From: Actinomycetota bacterium
GTDB taxonomy: Bacteria; Actinomycetota; Actinomycetes; Nanopelagicales; Nanopelagicaceae
Direction: 5' to 3'
Length of the DNA stretch: 64,000 nucleotides
NCBI GenBank assembly: GCA_009702925.1
Contig: WLHC01000002.1
Coordinates: forward strand, 37,425-101,424
Position 1 is the first letter of the stretch. The number at the start of each line of letters is the position of its first letter. A model generated the notes under the pieces. It did not search any database, was not told where the DNA came from, and saw only the letters and a program-made list of their open reading frames with translations. Positions 27,340 to 35,480 of this stretch are shown one piece after another. The translations under genes and the position numbers were made by a program.

Positions 27340-28380
27340 TTGCCTCTTGCATTACTGGCTCTGACATCGATTAATTTCTTTCTCATTCGTAGCCCTGATG
27401 CTGTTGTCGATCAAACCGCAGGAGTGCTAGTCCCCCTGCGCAATGAAGCGGAAAATGCTAAAGATTTGATTGCAACTTTGTCCCAACAAGTTGGAGATTT
27501 TCACTTTTATCTTTTAGACGATAACTCCGAAGATGACACTTATGAACTGCTCAACCAATACACAAAAGGTAACTCCCGATTCACCGTCATAAAGGGCGCA
27601 CCATTGGCACAGGGATGGATTGGCAAAACATGGGCACTCCAACAGTTATTTGATCAATCAAAGGAAGAATTTCTAGTTTCAGTTGATGCTGATGTCCGGC
27701 TAACTCCTGATGCTATTGCTCAATCAATTGCCACATTGAAATCAACTTCTCTTGACTTCATTTCCCCGTATCCTCGCCAAGTCGCTCACACTTTAGCCGA
27801 GCGCATGATTCAACCACTTTTGCAATGGTCGTGGTTATCAACGGTTCCTCTTCGAATTGCTGAGAAATCTTCACGAACTTCTATGGCAATTGCAAATGGT
27901 CAGTTCTTTGTTGTTCGTCGAATAGCACTCGAAAAAATTGGCGGATATAAGGCTGTAAAAAAAGCAGTCCTCGACGATGTTTTCTTAGCTCGTGAACTCA
28001 TTCGAAATGGTTTTCATGGTGGAGTGATCAATGGGGCATCTATTGCCCAGTGTCGTATGTATACATCGTGGAGCTTGATTAAATCTGGATATGGAAAATC
28101 TCTCAACAAAGCCTTCGGCAGCGCAATCGGGGCATTTTTTGTAGTTTTGCTTTTATTTTTTACAAGCATCCTTCCTTTTCTTTTGTCTTTAACGGGAAAT
28201 TTTTATGGTTGGCTTGGATATGTAATGATCGTTTTTTCTCGAATGCTAAGTGCGATCAAAACACAAGGCAGAATTGTTGACAGTTTTTTGCATCCAATCT
28301 CTGCTGCCCTACTTATCTATTTGATTATCTATTCATTTAAAGTGCGAAGTAGCATCACATGGAAAGGGCGCACTGTATGA
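27340..28380 (+). CDS. Family 2 glycosyltransferase, probable carotenoid glycosyltransferase (CruG-like)
   Basis: A 346-residue GT-A enzyme: an N-terminal membrane anchor, VLVPLRNEAENAKDLI and YLLDDNSEDDTY for nucleotide-sugar binding, the DXD motif in SVDADVRLT, LDDVFLARELIRNG for the catalytic acid region, and two or three C-terminal transmembrane helices. Family and position between cruF and a CrtD-like desaturase suggest glycosylation of a hydroxylated carotenoid end. The start is uncertain: TTG at 27340 or an upstream CTG. Its stop overlaps the next start (ATGA). Confidence 0.8.
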   Translation: MPLALLALTSINFFLIRSPDAVVDQTAGVLVPLRNEAENAKDLIATLSQQVGDFHFYLLDDNSEDDTYELLNQYTKGNSRFTVIKGAPLAQGWIGKTWALQQLFDQSKEEFLVSVDADVRLTPDAIAQSIATLKSTSLDFISPYPRQVAHTLAERMIQPLLQWSWLSTVPLRIAEKSSRTSMAIANGQFFVVRRIALEKIGGYKAVKKAVLDDVFLARELIRNGFHGGVINGASIAQCRMYTSWSLIKSGYGKSLNKAFGSAIGAFFVVLLLFFTSILPFLLSLTGNFYGWLGYVMIVFSRMLSAIKTQGRIVDSFLHPISAALLIYLIIYSFKVRSSITWKGRTV

Positions 28381-29873
28381 AGATTGTGGTTATAGGTGCA
28401 GGAATGGGGGGAATGACTTCGGCGGCACGACTTGCTCGCGGAGGGCATGAAGTTGCCATCTATGAAGCCAGCGACCAAGTTGGTGGTAAATGTAGAACCG
28501 AATGGATCGGTCGAGTTGCATTTGATACTGGTCCCTCGCTTTTAACGCTACCAGCTGTATACAAAGATTTTTTTCAGAGGACTGGAAAACCTATGGGAAT
28601 GGTCTGTCCAATAGAAACTGTTAACCCGGCATTTGACTATCGATTTGCAGATGGGTCAAGAGTTCAATTTGCAAACCTGTCTCGTAAAGAAACTCTGGAT
28701 TCAATTACAAAAAGTTTTGGTGAGCAAGCATCTGGCCAATGGGATCAAATCATGCGACGCGCAGAGGCAATGTGGGATGTCAGTCGTGGGCCATTTGTTG
28801 AATCTGAATTAAATTCGCCTCTTACTTTGCTCAAACGCCTAACATTTTTTAGGGATCTCCTGATCATTGCGCCATGGAAATCATTGCGCACACATGCAGA
28901 TGAAATTCTTATGGATCAACGTCTGCGCTTCATTATGGATCGGTATGCAACCTATAGCGGATCTGACCCACGAAAAGCCCCTGCTGTTTTATCAACAATT
29001 GCTTTTGTTGAAGAAAGTTTTGGTGCATGGCATGTCAAAGGTGGACTTGGAAATCTTGCACTAGAAGTACACCAAAGAGCTAAAGATGTCGGAGTATCTT
29101 TTCACCTCAATTCACCTGTTGCGCAGATTATTTCAGTAAACGGAAAGGCAACAGGAATTGTTTTAGCAAGCGGAGAGAGAGTTGATGCAGATGTGATTAT
29201 TGCCAATGCTGATGCGTCTTTGGTGTATAACAAACTAATATCTGGCAACAATAGAGTTCTCAAGCGAGTGCGCAGAAATATTGCAAGGGCTGATGTTTCT
29301 GTCGCTGGCTTTTCTTTGCTTTTGGGGATGCGAAAAGATGATAATGATGGCATGAACCACCACACAGTTTTATTTCCAAAAAACTATGATGCTGAGTTTG
29401 ATTCGATATTTAAGGAAGGAAAACCGGTTGCAAGACCAACAATCTATATTTGCGCTCCAAAGGATCCATTAATGAGCAAGGACGAGAATCTAGAGGGCTG
29501 GTTTGTACTTGTTAATGCGCCCACTCATGGGAGCTTTGATTGGAGCGATGATGACTTTAATCAGAAATATGCCAACCAAATCATTGATCAAATTGAGGAA
29601 ACGGGAATTGAGATCCGATCTCGCTTAGAAACAATTACTGTCCGTACCCCTGCAGATCTGGAATCCCAAACTCTTGCTCCAGGAGGTGCGATATATGGAA
29701 CATCAAGTAATGGGGCACGAGCAGCATTTCTTCGCGCAAAAAATCGCTCGCCAATTAAAGGACTTTATCTAGTTGGTGGTTCCGCCCATCCAGGTGGGGG
29801 ACTTCCCTTAGTTGGAATTAGCGCAGATTTAGTTAGTCAAGCAATTGGTTTCGAGCGAAAACTACGACACTAA
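28377..29873 (+). CDS. crtD: Phytoene-desaturase-family oxidoreductase, CrtD-like
   Basis: A 498-residue FAD-dependent amine-oxidase-fold enzyme: the N-terminal dinucleotide motif VVIGAGMGGMTSAARLARGGHEV, DTGPSLLTLP near residue 55 and the C-terminal GGSAHPGGGLPLVGISADLV. It is a paralogue of crtI in the same window; its place after cruF and the glycosyltransferase argues for 3',4'-desaturation of a 1'-hydroxylated end (CrtD function). A ketolase/CrtO-like role cannot be excluded by eye. The ATG in ATGA is chosen over an upstream ATG six codons earlier. Confidence 0.8.
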   Translation: MKIVVIGAGMGGMTSAARLARGGHEVAIYEASDQVGGKCRTEWIGRVAFDTGPSLLTLPAVYKDFFQRTGKPMGMVCPIETVNPAFDYRFADGSRVQFANLSRKETLDSITKSFGEQASGQWDQIMRRAEAMWDVSRGPFVESELNSPLTLLKRLTFFRDLLIIAPWKSLRTHADEILMDQRLRFIMDRYATYSGSDPRKAPAVLSTIAFVEESFGAWHVKGGLGNLALEVHQRAKDVGVSFHLNSPVAQIISVNGKATGIVLASGERVDADVIIANADASLVYNKLISGNNRVLKRVRRNIARADVSVAGFSLLLGMRKDDNDGMNHHTVLFPKNYDAEFDSIFKEGKPVARPTIYICAPKDPLMSKDENLEGWFVLVNAPTHGSFDWSDDDFNQKYANQIIDQIEETGIEIRSRLETITVRTPADLESQTLAPGGAIYGTSSNGARAAFLRAKNRSPIKGLYLVGGSAHPGGGLPLVGISADLVSQAIGFERKLRH

Positions 29874-30456
29874 TAAAGCTATAAATCTGAATAACTAAGA
29901 AAGCGATTGAAAGCCAGAATACTCCTGGAAGATTAATGTAATTAATTACTAGTGCAATGAATAGAAAACTTGCCCGGATAGGTCTTTCAGCAGGAGTTAC
30001 CACCCCTAAATCACTTACTCCCAGGGATTTAAGCTTTGCACGCGCATATTCCTGAAAAGAGGCGATACTCCATAAAATTATAGGAATCCAAGCAGGAGCA
30101 CCGATTGCATAAAGAGCATAAAACCAAAAAGCCTCACTAATGCGATCTGCTACAGCATCAAGGGTTGCTCCCCAATTACTTTCACGCTGTTGAAAGATTG
30201 CAACGCTTCCATCTATACCATCGCAAAACAGTGAAAAGACAAGAAAGAAAATAGCCCAAACCGTTTGTGAAGTAATTGCAGTTGCCAATGCTCCGAGTAG
30301 GCCCAACAACGTTAGTACATTTGGGGAGATCCGAAGAAGTGTGCACACAAGTCCAAATCTGTATGAAATATTTAGCCATGCTCCAACAATGCCATCTGTC
30401 TTTGCATCACTGTGCAAAGCACTCCATCTAAGTTTAAACTCTTGCTTAGTTAACAT
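29833..30456 (-). CDS. CDP-alcohol phosphatidyltransferase family protein
   Basis: A 207-residue membrane protein with about six helices. SPNVLTLLG is followed by the CDP-OH-P motif in variant form: CDGIDGSVAIFQQRESNWG then ATLDAVADR, keeping DG..., G and D...D but with G-S where the consensus has A-R. Such enzymes transfer an alcohol onto CDP-diacylglycerol. The ATG at 30454-30456 has GAAGGA upstream and overlaps metF by 11 nt. Its 3' end overlaps the convergent crtD-like gene by 41 nt. The product is unknown. Confidence 0.78.
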   Translation of the reverse strand: MLTKQEFKLRWSALHSDAKTDGIVGAWLNISYRFGLVCTLLRISPNVLTLLGLLGALATAITSQTVWAIFFLVFSLFCDGIDGSVAIFQQRESNWGATLDAVADRISEAFWFYALYAIGAPAWIPIILWSIASFQEYARAKLKSLGVSDLGVVTPAERPIRASFLFIALVINYINLPGVFWLSIAFLVIQIYSFISVVVFARNQLLD

Positions 30457-31300
30457 TGTTAATCCTTCGATAAATCTCAACGGTCGCTGTTGAGCTATTC
30501 ATGGTGTAAAAATGTAATCCAGGAGCGCCCGCTTCTAAGAGTTCTTTGCATAGTTTTGTGGCAATTTCTACACCGAGTTCACGAACAGCTTGAGAATCGG
30601 ACTCAACCTCTGCGAAGGCTTTGGCAATATGATCTGGAATGGGCGTTCCCCCAAGCTCGGCCATTCGGTGCAGAAGCTTCACATTGGTAACTGGCAAAAT
30701 TCCAGGAATAATAGTGAGTGCAGAACCTCGTTTTGCAAGTCGTTCTACGAGATTCTTATAAGCCTTCACATCAAAAAAGAATTGAGTCGTCGCAAAAGTT
30801 GCACCAAGTTTTTCTTTCCTAATAAGCACGTCAATATCTTTTTCAAAATCTCCCCCAGAACTTGGATGTCCGTCTGGGAAAGCTGCTACGCCAATTTTGA
30901 ATCCTCCACACTCTTTTGCCAATTCAACAAGCTCATCAGCATGATTAAATCCATTTTCAGTTGGTAGCCAAGGCGCTAATGGTCCTCCGGTTGGATCACC
31001 GCGAAGTGCAAGAATGCTTGTAATTTTGGCATCTTTATAACTATTTAATATCTCAAGCAACTCATTTCGAGTTGAACCAACGCAAGTGATGTGCGCTACG
31101 GTCGGAATTCCAGTGCGGTTTGTTATTTCACGGGCAATACGAATAGATCGATCTCTAGTTGACCCACCGGCTCCATATGTTACGGAGACAAAATCTGGAG
31201 CAATAGATTTGAGCCCTTCTATTGCATGCCACAATCTTCCTTCCCCCTCTATGTCTTTGGGAGGAAAGAATTCAAATGAATAGGATGTGCCAACTACCAC
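30446..31300 (-). CDS. metF: Methylenetetrahydrofolate reductase
   Basis: A 284-residue TIM-barrel flavoprotein reducing 5,10-methylene-THF to 5-methyl-THF for methionine synthesis. The N-terminal SFEFFPPKD, VSVTYGAGGSTRDRSI, AHITCVGSTRNEL, LALRGDPTGG and TQFFFD are family hallmarks. A GTG start at 31300 lies 6 nt after TACCCT, indicating leaderless expression. The gene is divergent from crtE with only 22 bp between start codons. Confidence 0.95.
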   Translation of the reverse strand: MVVGTSYSFEFFPPKDIEGEGRLWHAIEGLKSIAPDFVSVTYGAGGSTRDRSIRIAREITNRTGIPTVAHITCVGSTRNELLEILNSYKDAKITSILALRGDPTGGPLAPWLPTENGFNHADELVELAKECGGFKIGVAAFPDGHPSSGGDFEKDIDVLIRKEKLGATFATTQFFFDVKAYKNLVERLAKRGSALTIIPGILPVTNVKLLHRMAELGGTPIPDHIAKAFAEVESDSQAVRELGVEIATKLCKELLEAGAPGLHFYTMNSSTATVEIYRRINNVN

Positions 31301-31306
31301 TGAGTG

Positions 31307-31316
31307 AGGGTACCGT
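31307..31316. promoter_or_regulatory. Bidirectional -10 core for metF and crtE
   Basis: The 10-bp block AGGGTACCGT reads TACCGT on the plus strand (6 nt before the crtE GTG) and TACCCT on the minus strand (6 nt before the metF GTG). The two TANNNT hexamers share the central TA (31311-31312). Both genes would be leaderless. A plus-strand GTGCCA with an 18-bp spacer is a weak -35 candidate. Confidence 0.6.
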
Positions 31317-31322
31317 TATCAC

Positions 31323-32399
31323 GTGAATTCAGTGCCAAAGACGAGCCTGCTAGCCGTTCGTACCTCCGTTGAAGAAGAGCTTGGAATATTTCTAAGCCGT
31401 GAGGGCGCCTATCTGCAAGATATCTCACCAGACTTAACGCTCGTTTGTAACTCTCTAACATCATTTTTACTAGAGGGGGGCAAACGTCTTCGCCCTCTAT
31501 TTGCATATGCAGGTTTTATTGCTGCCGGTGGAACTCTTGAGAAATCAACATTAAAGGCAATAGCAAGTTTGGAACTTCTACAAGCTTGTGCATTAATACA
31601 TGATGACTTAATGGATGCATCTGATACGCGACGTGGAAAACCATCTATTCACCGTCATTTTGAATCTATTCATGTTCAAGATCGACTTGAAGGTTTTGCC
31701 CCGCAATATGGTTTATCTGCAGCGGTTCTACTTGGAGATTTGGCACTTGTTTGGTCTGATCAAATGCTTAATTCAGCTGGATTAACCGCTGATCAATTCG
31801 CAAGAACTATTCCTTTCTATAATGAAATGCGCGTTGAATTGATGGCAGGGCAATTTTTAGATATTCATGAACAGACACAAAAGAGTTCGAGTGTTGATCG
31901 TTCAATGAGGATCGCCCGATACAAATCTGGAAAATACACAATAGAGCGCCCGTTACACCTTGGGGCAGCTATGGCTGATTCTTTAAACCAAAAGAGAATC
32001 TCTGCGCTCTCCGAATATGGACTACCACTCGGAGAAGCATTTCAACTTCGTGACGACTTATTGGGTGTCTTCGGAGACGCCTCTTTAACTGGAAAGCCGA
32101 CCGGGGATGACTTGCGAGAAGGAAAAAAAACAGTCTTAATTGCCCTTTCGCGCGAAACCCAATCTCCATCACAATCTCAGGCTTTTGAGAAATACTTTGG
32201 ACAACCGGATTTGAATTCAGAGGGCGTAAGCGCACTTCAACAGATAATCTTGGACTCTGGAGCAAAAGATAAGCTAGAGAAGATGATTGAAGGATTAACT
32301 GAAAAATCTATTGCGGCTATTGCCTCACCTGAATTTTCAAATGATGGTCAACAGTTATTAACTGAACTTGCTCATATTGCTACGAAGAGGAGTAATTAA
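31323..32399 (+). CDS. crtE: Geranylgeranyl diphosphate synthase (polyprenyl synthetase)
   Basis: A 358-residue trans-prenyltransferase. The first aspartate-rich motif lies in LIHDDLMDASDTRRGKPSIH (about residue 95), the second in FQLRDDLLGVFGD (about residue 240), followed by KKT. It makes the C20 precursor for phytoene. It heads crtE-crtI-crtB, with overlap or zero spacing between genes. Start GTG with a TACCGT -10 six bases before it. Confidence 0.93.
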   Translation: MNSVPKTSLLAVRTSVEEELGIFLSREGAYLQDISPDLTLVCNSLTSFLLEGGKRLRPLFAYAGFIAAGGTLEKSTLKAIASLELLQACALIHDDLMDASDTRRGKPSIHRHFESIHVQDRLEGFAPQYGLSAAVLLGDLALVWSDQMLNSAGLTADQFARTIPFYNEMRVELMAGQFLDIHEQTQKSSSVDRSMRIARYKSGKYTIERPLHLGAAMADSLNQKRISALSEYGLPLGEAFQLRDDLLGVFGDASLTGKPTGDDLREGKKTVLIALSRETQSPSQSQAFEKYFGQPDLNSEGVSALQQIILDSGAKDKLEKMIEGLTEKSIAAIASPEFSNDGQQLLTELAHIATKRSN

Positions 32400-33883
32400 T
32401 GCCAGCACGCGTTAAAGGACCAACGGATCATGTAGTCGTGGTTGGTGCTGGATTAGCAGGGCTCAGTGCTGCATTACGTTTAGCAGGTGCTGGTCGTAAA
32501 GTCACTGTGATAGAACGAGAATCGGTTCCCGGCGGGCGAAACGGACTACTGAAAAAAGATGGTTACTCTTTTGATACGGGTCCCTCAGTTTTAACAATGC
32601 CATCTCTGATTCAAGATGCCTTTAGTAGTGTCGGTGAAGATATGAAGGACTGGCTTGAACTTATGCCAGTCTCACCGCTCTACCGTGCATTTTATGCAGA
32701 TGGATCGCAGTTAGATGTCCATGCAAATACAGCTCAGATGGAAGCAGAGATTGCAGAAAAAATTAGTCCTGAGGAAGCAGCAGGTTATGCAAAATATGTA
32801 GATTTCGTAACCAAGTTATATAAATATGAAATGAATGATTTCATTGATAAAAATATTGATTCACCTCTAAATCTCTTAACACCAAATTTAGCTCGCCTCA
32901 TTGCATTAGGTGGATTTAGACGTCTGTCTCCTAAAGTAAATCAGTTTATGAAAAATCCTAGGCTTCAACGCGTGTATTCATTCCAAGCCATGTATGCAGG
33001 GGTTAGTCCACAGCAAGCTCTAGCCATTTATGCAGTTATTGCATACATGGATTCAGTAAACGGAGTTTTCTTCCCTAAGGGCGGTATGCACGCTGTTCCA
33101 CGCGCAATGGCAGCGGCGGCAGAAAAACATGGCGTTGTGTTTAAATACAGCACCACGGTCTCAAAGATTGATGTTGTTAACTCTCGCGCAAAGGCTGTGA
33201 TTACAGAAGATGGACAGAGAATTGAATGTGATGCAGTTATTTTAAATCCTGATCTGCCTGTTGCTTGGCGTGATTTATTGGGAAAGACCCCTCTTTCAGT
33301 AAAGCGTCTTAACTACTCACCTTCTTGTGTAACCATGCTTGTTGGCTCTTCACGCGAATATGATTTTGCGGCTCACCACAACATACATTTTGGTCATCAG
33401 TGGGATGGAATATTTGATGAGCTCATTAAGAAAAAGGTATTAATGAGTGACCCAAGTCTTTTGGTGACGTTGCCTTCAAAAGATGATCCGACCCTTGCTC
33501 CCCCTGGAAAACATTCCTATTACATTCTCTTCCCAACACCCAATTTGACTGCCAATATAGATTGGAAGACGCAAGCAAAACCATATAGAGATCACATGGT
33601 TGAGACTATGGAAAAGCGCGGATACACAGGATTTGGTGATGCTATTGAAACTGAAGTCCTAACAACTCCATTGGATTGGCAGGCTCAAGGAATGGAAGCC
33701 GGCGCTCCATTTGCAAGTGCTCATACTTTTTTCCAAACGGGTCCATTTAGACCTCGCAACATTGCCGCTGGAATTGAAAACGTTGTATTTGCCGGCTCTG
33801 GAACTCAACCAGGTGTTGGCGTACCGATGGTATTGATTTCAGGTCGATTAGCAGCTGAACGCATTGTGGGTCCGGTTAAATAA
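32399..33883 (+). CDS. crtI: Phytoene desaturase
   Basis: A 494-residue FAD enzyme converting phytoene to lycopene. N-terminal VVVGAGLAGLSAALRLAGAGRKV, FDTGPSVLTMPSL, and the C-terminal GSGTQPGVGVPMVLISGRLAAERI are typical of CrtI. The ATG overlaps the crtE stop by one base (TAATG) with AGGAG 7 nt upstream. Its linkage to crtE and crtB supports the CrtI rather than the CrtD role. Confidence 0.94.
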   Translation: MPARVKGPTDHVVVVGAGLAGLSAALRLAGAGRKVTVIERESVPGGRNGLLKKDGYSFDTGPSVLTMPSLIQDAFSSVGEDMKDWLELMPVSPLYRAFYADGSQLDVHANTAQMEAEIAEKISPEEAAGYAKYVDFVTKLYKYEMNDFIDKNIDSPLNLLTPNLARLIALGGFRRLSPKVNQFMKNPRLQRVYSFQAMYAGVSPQQALAIYAVIAYMDSVNGVFFPKGGMHAVPRAMAAAAEKHGVVFKYSTTVSKIDVVNSRAKAVITEDGQRIECDAVILNPDLPVAWRDLLGKTPLSVKRLNYSPSCVTMLVGSSREYDFAAHHNIHFGHQWDGIFDELIKKKVLMSDPSLLVTLPSKDDPTLAPPGKHSYYILFPTPNLTANIDWKTQAKPYRDHMVETMEKRGYTGFGDAIETEVLTTPLDWQAQGMEAGAPFASAHTFFQTGPFRPRNIAAGIENVVFAGSGTQPGVGVPMVLISGRLAAERIVGPVK

Positions 33884-34786
33884 GTGGATGAGTTAACAGC
33901 TGCAGGAATTACCGATCCTGATCTGCGTGCATCGTATGCGGAGTGCAAAAGACTCAATGCTCTTCACGGAAAAACTTACTTTCTTGCAACTCTCTTACTC
34001 CCTAAAGCCAAAAGACCTTTCGTTCACGCGCTTTATGGCTTTGCTCGTTATGCCGATGAAATCGTAGATGATCTGGCATCTACATTAACTGTTAAAGAAA
34101 AAGCGAAAGAGCTAAATACGTGGGGTAGTAAAGTTTTATTAGATCTAAAAAAAGGTAAAAGCCAGGATGCCGTCGGCCGAGCACTGATAGATACCGTCAC
34201 TAGATTTGATATTCCACATGAATACTTTGAGGCTTTTTTGCACTCAATGGAAATGGATTTAACTGTTCAGGAGTACCAGACGTATGACGATTTAATGGAG
34301 TACGTCTACGGATCGGCTGCCGTTATCGGGCTACAAATGGTGCCGATATTGGGACCTTTGCATGCAGATGCCTTTGAATCAGCAAAAATATTAGGTATCG
34401 CATTTCAACTAGCCAATTTTATTCGGGACGTAGGCGAAGATTTAGATCGATCGCGTGTCTATCTACCTAAAAAGGAGTTGCAAGAATTTGGAGTGGACCG
34501 CAAAATGCTAGAAGCAAGGGTCATCACTCCCGAAATAGTTGAAGCGCTTAAATTTCAAATTGCTAGGGTTAAGAAGTTGCAGGATCAAGCGGCACCAGGA
34601 ATCAAATTATTGGAGCCATCTAGTCGACCATGCATCCAAGCGGCAAGTACTTTGTACTGTGGAATTGTCGAAGAGGTAGAAAAAATCAATTACGATGTTT
34701 TCAACAAACGGGCAAAAACATCAACTGGAAGAAGATTACGAGTAGCTAGTGCTGCTTATCTGAAGCGCCTAGCCTTATCCAATTAA
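33884..34786 (+). CDS. crtB: Phytoene synthase
   Basis: A 300-residue head-to-head prenyltransferase joining two GGPP to phytoene. The two aspartate-rich motifs are YADEIVDDLAS (about residue 50) and NFIRDVGEDLDRSRVYLP (about residue 180). The GTG start follows the crtI stop directly. The 3' end overlaps convergent crtYd by 41 nt. Confidence 0.95.
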   Translation: MDELTAAGITDPDLRASYAECKRLNALHGKTYFLATLLLPKAKRPFVHALYGFARYADEIVDDLASTLTVKEKAKELNTWGSKVLLDLKKGKSQDAVGRALIDTVTRFDIPHEYFEAFLHSMEMDLTVQEYQTYDDLMEYVYGSAAVIGLQMVPILGPLHADAFESAKILGIAFQLANFIRDVGEDLDRSRVYLPKKELQEFGVDRKMLEARVITPEIVEALKFQIARVKKLQDQAAPGIKLLEPSSRPCIQAASTLYCGIVEEVEKINYDVFNKRAKTSTGRRLRVASAAYLKRLALSN

Positions 34787-35048
34787 CAAGTACCCCGAGA
34801 ACTAGCGCAAAACCAAAAAGTAAATCCTCTACGGGTGCCGATGCGATGCGTAGGCCCAGAATTGCATCGGGGCTGTACATCACGATGTTACGGGATGTTA
34901 GCCACCAGTTAGTAAGAAGCTGAAAACAAACAATAATTGCATACGATGTCCAGAAAACTTTACGTTTGAGTAAGCAAGTTTTTATAACGTAAAGATCGAC
35001 GATTACGGCAATAACTACGGCGCAGATGGCTATCTGTGTATAGGTCAT
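34746..35048 (-). CDS. crtYd: Lycopene cyclase subunit, C-terminal type (CrtYd)
   Basis: A 100-residue membrane protein with three helices and APVEDLLFGFALVLGV, the acidic motif of heterodimeric lycopene cyclases. It pairs with CrtYc to cyclise lycopene ends. The ATG overlaps the crtYc stop (ATGA at 35045-35048). Beta- or epsilon-ring specificity cannot be told from the sequence alone. Confidence 0.9.
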   Translation of the reverse strand: MTYTQIAICAVVIAVIVDLYVIKTCLLKRKVFWTSYAIIVCFQLLTNWWLTSRNIVMYSPDAILGLRIASAPVEDLLFGFALVLGVLVNWIRLGASDKQH

Positions 35049-35371
35049 TTGTAAACCTGCCAATGTTTTTTCACGGCTCGCACTGCTTCGATAGTTAAAA
35101 TCGCAGCCAGTGGCACCACGGTAAAAAACAAGTACTCCTCCAATGGGATACCAAATGGACCGAAGATCCCTAGAATTTGGTTGCTATCAAAACGCCAATG
35201 TCCTTCGTGGATTGCATAGGCATCCCAAGCAACAAAGATGAGAGATATCGGAAGAATTGCTTTGATTGCGCGCTTATATCTCTTCAATACTTTGACTTTG
35301 AGAACAAATTCAAGCCAAATCGAACCGCAAATTGTGAAGAGAATCATAGAAAGATACCCGAACCGAAGCAC
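35045..35371 (-). CDS. crtYc: Lycopene cyclase subunit, N-terminal type (CrtYc)
   Basis: A 108-residue membrane protein with three helices; WDAYAIHEGHWRFDSNQILG and FGIPLEEYLFFTVVPLA are the diagnostic segments of the CrtYc half. The GTG start has TAGCGT exactly 6 nt before it, so the message is probably leaderless. It is transcribed divergently from the TPP-riboswitch operon. An ATG eight codons in is an alternative start. Confidence 0.9.
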   Translation of the reverse strand: MLRFGYLSMILFTICGSIWLEFVLKVKVLKRYKRAIKAILPISLIFVAWDAYAIHEGHWRFDSNQILGIFGPFGIPLEEYLFFTVVPLAAILTIEAVRAVKKHWQVYK

Positions 35372-35377
35372 GGTATA

Positions 35378-35387
35378 ACGCTACTCT
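35378..35387. promoter_or_regulatory. Bidirectional -10 core for crtYc and the TPP-riboswitch operon
   Basis: ACGCTACTCT reads TACTCT on the plus strand and TAGCGT on the minus strand, sharing TA at 35382-35383. The minus hexamer is 6 nt before the crtYc GTG. The plus hexamer would start a transcript near 35394, at the 5' edge of the TPP aptamer. Same geometry as the metF/crtE core. Confidence 0.55.
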
Positions 35388-35390
35388 AAT

Positions 35391-35471
35391 AACACGGGAG
35401 CTTCCACAGCTGAGAGGGTCTGAAATTCAGGCCGACCGATAGACCGATCCGATAATGCGGATTTGGAAAGG
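35391..35471 (+). promoter_or_regulatory. TPP (THI-box) riboswitch
   Basis: The conserved CTGAGA (35410-35415) is followed by stem GGTCTG/CAGGCC (35417-35433), GACCG, and the THI-box 3' half in which ATCCG and CGGAT pair around ATAATG (35447-35462). An upstream CGGG strand can pair with the later CCG. The arrangement matches the TPP aptamer consensus, with one base fewer than usual around the ACCTGATC segment. It lies directly before the transporter start, so TPP probably represses translation or transcription of the operon. Confidence 0.85.
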
Positions 35472-35480
35472 AAATCAAAC

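Noticed and set aside
28377..29873. The CrtD-like gene as a duplicated or decaying crtI copy
   Set aside because: It is full length with intact FAD and C-terminal motifs and is clearly diverged from crtI, so it is a functional paralogue.
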